Below are positions 20,294 through 23,146 of a DNA stretch of 23,146 nt, piece by piece. The DNA is from Prevotellaceae bacterium (lineage in GTDB: Bacteria; Bacteroidota; Bacteroidia; Bacteroidales; UBA932). Under the pieces are notes generated by a model that worked only from the letters and a program-made list of their open reading frames with translations, did no database searches and was not told where the DNA came from. Where the stretch lies: contig JAIROF010000052.1 of the NCBI GenBank assembly GCA_031257655.1, positions 1 through 23,146 of the forward strand, written 5' to 3'. Made by a program: the position numbers and the translations under genes. The first letter of the stretch is position 1, and every line of letters begins with the position of its first letter.

Positions 20294-21214
20294 ATGAATT
20301 TTACCGTTACCATCCTTGGCAGCGGCTCGGCCCTTCCTTCGGCCAACCGGTTTCCGTCGGCGCAGCTGGTGAGCCTTCACCACCGCCACTACCTGGTAGA
20401 TTGCGGCGAAGGCGCGCAGCTGCAGCTGTGCAGGTACGGGCTGCCGATGCAGAAGGTAAGCCACATCTTTATCAGCCACCTGCACGCCGACCACGTGCTG
20501 GGTATTTTCGGCCTGATTTCGACGATGAGCATGCTTGGCCGCGAGGCCCCGCTGCACATTTACGCGCCGCCGGGCATGCAGCCCATCTTAGCCGGCCACC
20601 TGCGCTACTTTGGCGACGGCGTAAGCTACGGCATCGAGGTGCACGAGCTGCGCGGCGACCGGAAAGAGGTCGTTCTGGAGGAGGAGCACTTTACCGTAGC
20701 CTCCTTTCCGCTTCAGCACCGAACGCCGACCTGCGGCTTCCTGTTTCGCGAAAAGACCCCGCCGCGCAACATCTACAAGGAGGCGATAGAAAAGTACCGG
20801 TTGCCCGTTTCCGCCATTTTGGAGGTCAAAAGGGGCGGCGACCTCACGCTGCCCGGCGGAGAAGTGGTGCCCAACGAAAAGCTCACCTACCAGCCCTACG
20901 CGCCGCGCACCTACGCCTACTGCTCCGACACCGTGGCCTGCGACGACGTTGCCCGGGAAATTTGCGGGGTAACCCTGCTCTACCACGAGGCCACCTTTGC
21001 CGACAACATGCGCGACTTTGCCGTAGCGCGCGGCCACACCACCGCCCTGCAGGCAGCGCAGATAGCCAGGGATGCCAACGCAAAGAAGCTCGTCATTGGG
21101 CACTTTTCGTCCCGCTACAAGAGCGCGGAGGCGCTGGTAGCCGAAGCGCGAGCCGTGTTCGCCAACACCTTTGCCGCCGAGGACGGGAAAACGTTCCCGG
21201 TAGAAGCCGATTAG
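20294..21214 (+). CDS. rnz: Ribonuclease Z
   Basis: A 306-residue metallo-beta-lactamase-fold endonuclease that trims the 3' trailer of tRNA precursors lacking CCA. The metal motif is HLHADH at 62-67. The start has the family's TILGSGSALPSANRFPSAQ and VDCGEGAQLQL. Later come RTPTCGFLF, YCSDTVAC (metal-bridging Asp), YHEATFADNM, and ARGHTTALQAAQIARDANAKKLVIGHFSSRY with the last His. The RNase Z exosite arm region is visible around RLPVSAILEVKRGGDLTLPGG. The ATG at 20294 is preferred over the TTG three codons earlier. It sits behind the rpsA terminator, so it needs its own promoter, which I could not identify. Confidence 0.93.
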   Translation: MNFTVTILGSGSALPSANRFPSAQLVSLHHRHYLVDCGEGAQLQLCRYGLPMQKVSHIFISHLHADHVLGIFGLISTMSMLGREAPLHIYAPPGMQPILAGHLRYFGDGVSYGIEVHELRGDRKEVVLEEEHFTVASFPLQHRTPTCGFLFREKTPPRNIYKEAIEKYRLPVSAILEVKRGGDLTLPGGEVVPNEKLTYQPYAPRTYAYCSDTVACDDVAREICGVTLLYHEATFADNMRDFAVARGHTTALQAAQIARDANAKKLVIGHFSSRYKSAEALVAEARAVFANTFAAEDGKTFPVEAD

Positions 21215-21243
21215 CCGCCGGCGGGGGGGATACCCCGCTGCGG

Positions 21244-21267
21244 TTCCACACAAATAACGGTAGAACC
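21244..21267 (-). repeat. Interspersed repeat R2, copy C
   Basis: TTCCACACAAATAACGGTAG then AACC on the plus strand. It shares the T/T variant with copy B. It lies 122 nt before the ATPase start and is inverted relative to copy D behind that gene. Confidence 0.75.
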
Positions 21268-21300
21268 GAAATTATTGCCTACACGGAAATAATTTGCCCC

Positions 21301-21383
21301 GTACTTTTACGGAAAATGGCGGAAGTTTGGGTAGTATTTTTACGGAAAAAGTTGTAACTTTGCCCACGATTTTTACGAAAAAT
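21301..21383 (+). promoter_or_regulatory. Three TTTTACGGAAAA-type repeats at exact 33-bp period
   Basis: CTTTTACGGAAAA (21304-21316), TTTTTACGGAAAA (21337-21349) and TTTTTACGAAAAA (21370-21382) have their ACG at 309, 342 and 375: exactly 33 bp apart. The first two full 33-bp units agree at roughly two thirds of positions. They cover the promoter and leader of the ATPase gene and may be operator sites or a degenerate tandem duplication. Confidence 0.7.
21355..21362 (+). promoter_or_regulatory. Candidate ATPase promoter -7 box
   Basis: TAACTTTG fits TAnnTTTG and lies between repeats 2 and 3 of the 33-bp series. TTTG at 21326-21329 could be the -33 box, but with a 25-nt spacer. The leader would be about 20 nt. 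Confidence 0.5.
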
Positions 21384-21388
21384 AAATT

Positions 21389-22711
21389 ATGGACTATTTC
21401 ACACGAAAAATAGATGCTGCTCTGCTGGAGTGGAAAAACGACAGCCGGCATAAGCCGCTGATGTTACGCGGTGCACGGCAAATCGGCAAAACCTCTGCTG
21501 TGCGCAATCTGGGCAAAACATTCAAATACTATGTTGAAATAAATTTTGAAGATACACCGCAGGAAATCAATGATTTGTTTCAGGCGGGTAGTTCTCCTCA
21601 AAAAATTTGCGAGAAGCTGTCCGAAATCGTTGATACGACAATAATTGCAGGCGAAACACTTGTTTTTTTCGATGAAATTCAGGAACATCCGCCTGTTTTA
21701 TCGCGTTTGCGCTATTTTTATGAACAATATCCTGAACTTCACGTTATTGCGGCAGGGTCGCTGCTTGAATTTGCACTTGAAGAAATACCCTCTTTTGGCG
21801 TTGGCAGAATTGATACCGTGTTTATGTATCCCTTTTCGTTTCGCGAGTTTTTGCTTGCTGAAGGACGCGCGATGTGGGCAAAACTTATTGGCGAGGCAAC
21901 GCCCGAAAAGCCGCTTTCTGCCGGTGTTCATAAAAAATTGCTCGATGAATTGCAAACATTTTTGATAATCGGCGGAATGCCCGAAGTAGTGGCGGAATAT
22001 GTACGAACACACGATTTTTTGCGTTGTAGAAACGTGTTAAACAGCTTGCTTGTAATGTTTCGCAATGATTTTGCGAAGTATAAAAAACGTATTCCTGCCG
22101 CCCGAATTAACGAGGTTTTTACTTCGGTTGCTCATCAGGCAGAAGGAAAATTTGTGTATGAACACGTTTCGCAAAATTTGAATAACGAACAGGTAAAAAT
22201 ATCTTTGCAGCTGTTGCTTGACGCGGGTTTATGCTATCAGATTACGCACAGCTCGGCAAACGGCGTGCCGCTCGGAGCAAATATTAATCCGAAATACCGC
22301 CGCATATTTCCCTTTGACACCGGACTTTGTCAGCGGATTTTAAATCTTGATGTTTCGCGCATTTTGCTCTCAACAGATTTTGATGTAATTAACAAAGGTG
22401 CGATTGCCGAAATTTTTGTTGCCTCCGAGCTAAAAAAAGCTGCTTCGTGCTACGTTGATGATGAATTATACTGCTGGGTGCGCGAGAAAAAAAAGGCAAA
22501 TGCACAGATAGATTTTGTTGTTCAGCAGGGGCAAACAGTTGTGCCGATAGAAGTGAAATCGGGTAGCAGCGGCAGAATGCAGAGCATGTGGCAGTTTTTG
22601 AAAGAAAAAAATTCGGGGTACGGCATCCGCACTTCGCTCGAAAATTTCGCCGAATACGACAAAATCAAAGTATATCCGCTCTATGCAATCGGAAATGTTT
22701 TGAAAGAATAA
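21389..22711 (+). CDS. AAA-family ATPase with DUF4143 domain
   Basis: A 440-residue protein of the archaeal-type ATPase/DUF4143 group, frequent as isolated accessory genes in Bacteroidota. Walker A is GARQIGKT (28-35). Walker B is VFFDEIQ (Asp95, Glu96), followed by HVIAAGSLLEFAL (sensor-like) and RIDTVFMYPFSFREFLLA. The C-terminal DUF4143 part runs from about 200 (IIGGMPEVVAEYV). It ends in an IDFVVQQGQTVVPIEVKSGS segment: Asp375, Glu388 and Lys390 match a PD-(D/E)xK nuclease-like layout. The biological role of the family is not established. Its codons are far richer in A/T than the neighbouring genes, and inverted R2 repeats lie on both sides, pointing to acquisition by transfer. Confidence 0.9.
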   Translation: MDYFTRKIDAALLEWKNDSRHKPLMLRGARQIGKTSAVRNLGKTFKYYVEINFEDTPQEINDLFQAGSSPQKICEKLSEIVDTTIIAGETLVFFDEIQEHPPVLSRLRYFYEQYPELHVIAAGSLLEFALEEIPSFGVGRIDTVFMYPFSFREFLLAEGRAMWAKLIGEATPEKPLSAGVHKKLLDELQTFLIIGGMPEVVAEYVRTHDFLRCRNVLNSLLVMFRNDFAKYKKRIPAARINEVFTSVAHQAEGKFVYEHVSQNLNNEQVKISLQLLLDAGLCYQITHSSANGVPLGANINPKYRRIFPFDTGLCQRILNLDVSRILLSTDFDVINKGAIAEIFVASELKKAASCYVDDELYCWVREKKKANAQIDFVVQQGQTVVPIEVKSGSSGRMQSMWQFLKEKNSGYGIRTSLENFAEYDKIKVYPLYAIGNVLKE

Positions 22712-22726
22712 GCTTGTAAAAAAATA

Positions 22727-22768
22727 GGCTCTACCGCTATTTGTGTGGAAGTAGAACGCTAAAGCTAC
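22727..22768 (+). repeat. Interspersed repeat R2, copy D (long form)
   Basis: GGCTCTACCGCTATTTGTGT then GGAAGTAGAACGCTAAAGCTAC, 15 nt after the ATPase stop. About 36 of 42 bases match the reverse complement of copy B at 2320-2361. Confidence 0.78.
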
Positions 22769-22850
22769 ATCAACTCAACTTTCGTATTCATACAATTTAT
22801 TAATTATGAATATTTTACAACAAAGTTGTTTTTGGGTTCTATCATTTGTG

Positions 22851-23146
22851 AGACCTCACCCCTGCTCCCCTCTCCAAAGGAGAGGGGAGCAGGGACTTGA
22901 ACTTCGGCGCAAGTCCACGCCGCCGTCCACGTGGGGTTTTACCCCACGCTATAGTGGCTGATCGCCCTTTACTCACCTTGTATTTTTTTATAAAGGTGTT
23001 CGTGAGGTCGCTACGCTCAGTTCAGGGCTTGTAAATACATGGCGCCGAAGTCAGTATTTGTATTTATCTGCAAAAATATGTACAATCGCGTCATCTGTAT
23101 CATAAAAATATTTTTCACACAGCCTCCTTTGGAGAGGGGCCGGGGG
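22851..23146. repeat. MITE-like element, copy 2, running off the window
   Basis: It starts AGACCTCACCCCTGCTCCCC and keeps the order of copy 1 (hairpin CCCCTCTCC-aaa-GGAGAGGGG, then GGGACTTGAACTTCGGCGCA). The last bases TTTGGAGAGGGGCCGGGGG look like the far inverted end, cut by the window edge. Between them are a perfect hairpin CGTGGGGT-ttt-ACCCCACG (22930-22948), an inverted R4 copy (22995-23022), and AT-rich sequence without a gene. If it is one element, it is about three times longer than copy 1. Confidence 0.6.

Overview
The window reads as accessory-rich chromosome of a Bacteroidota bacterium, most likely order Bacteroidales. Evidence: Bacteroidota-type -7 boxes (TAnnTTTG) stand upstream of several genes and no Shine-Dalgarno sites are obvious. 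Lineage-typical families are present: an Oar-like TonB-dependent receptor with a carboxypeptidase-regulatory domain, an HU-like/SPOR membrane protein, a HicB of the Bacteroides type, and a DUF4143 ATPase. The core genes look GC-rich, while the last gene (DUF4143 ATPase) is clearly more AT-rich. No rRNA, tRNA or CRISPR was recognised.

Layout. 1-1015: a truncated Fic-family fragment (minus strand) buried in interspersed repeats and hairpins. 1016-5625: plus-strand housekeeping genes, namely ilvE, hflX, a nucleoside phosphorylase and a SirB1-like transglutaminase-fold protein that overlaps the phosphorylase by 4 nt. 5622-7908: minus-strand YgjP-like metallopeptidase and the HU/SPOR protein, with a clear terminator between them that fixes the start of the peptidase gene. 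8118-9218: an orphan substrate-binding lipoprotein. 9356-10033: an intact hicB, a beheaded hicA and a second, partial copy of the hicB 3' end, the wreck of a tandem hicAB locus. 10044-14531: a probable minus-strand operon of TonB-dependent receptor plus lipoprotein nucleotide pyrophosphatase/phosphodiesterase. 15065-15193: a 42-residue protein between inverted repeats. 15421-17723: kdsA and kdsD, successive steps of KDO synthesis for lipopolysaccharide. 17930-21214: rpsA, with an unusual repetitive Ala/Pro/Glu tail, and rnz. 21389-22711: the AT-rich ATPase, bracketed by inverted copies of a 24-42 bp repeat.

The most striking feature is the repeat landscape. At least five interspersed repeat families recur in the gaps: R1 (4 copies), R2 (4 copies in two subtypes), a CCCCTCTCC MITE-like element (2 copies), and two shorter families. 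Two of them bracket single accessory genes in inverted orientation (R1 around the 42-aa gene, R2 around the ATPase). Low-complexity expansion also reaches into genes: the rpsA tail, the HU/SPOR linker and the kdsA 3' end. I did not find a complete, clearly new multigene system. The best candidates for something undescribed are the repeat-bracketed single-gene cassettes, the exact 33-bp repeats in the ATPase promoter, and the chromosome-to-cell-wall HU/SPOR protein.
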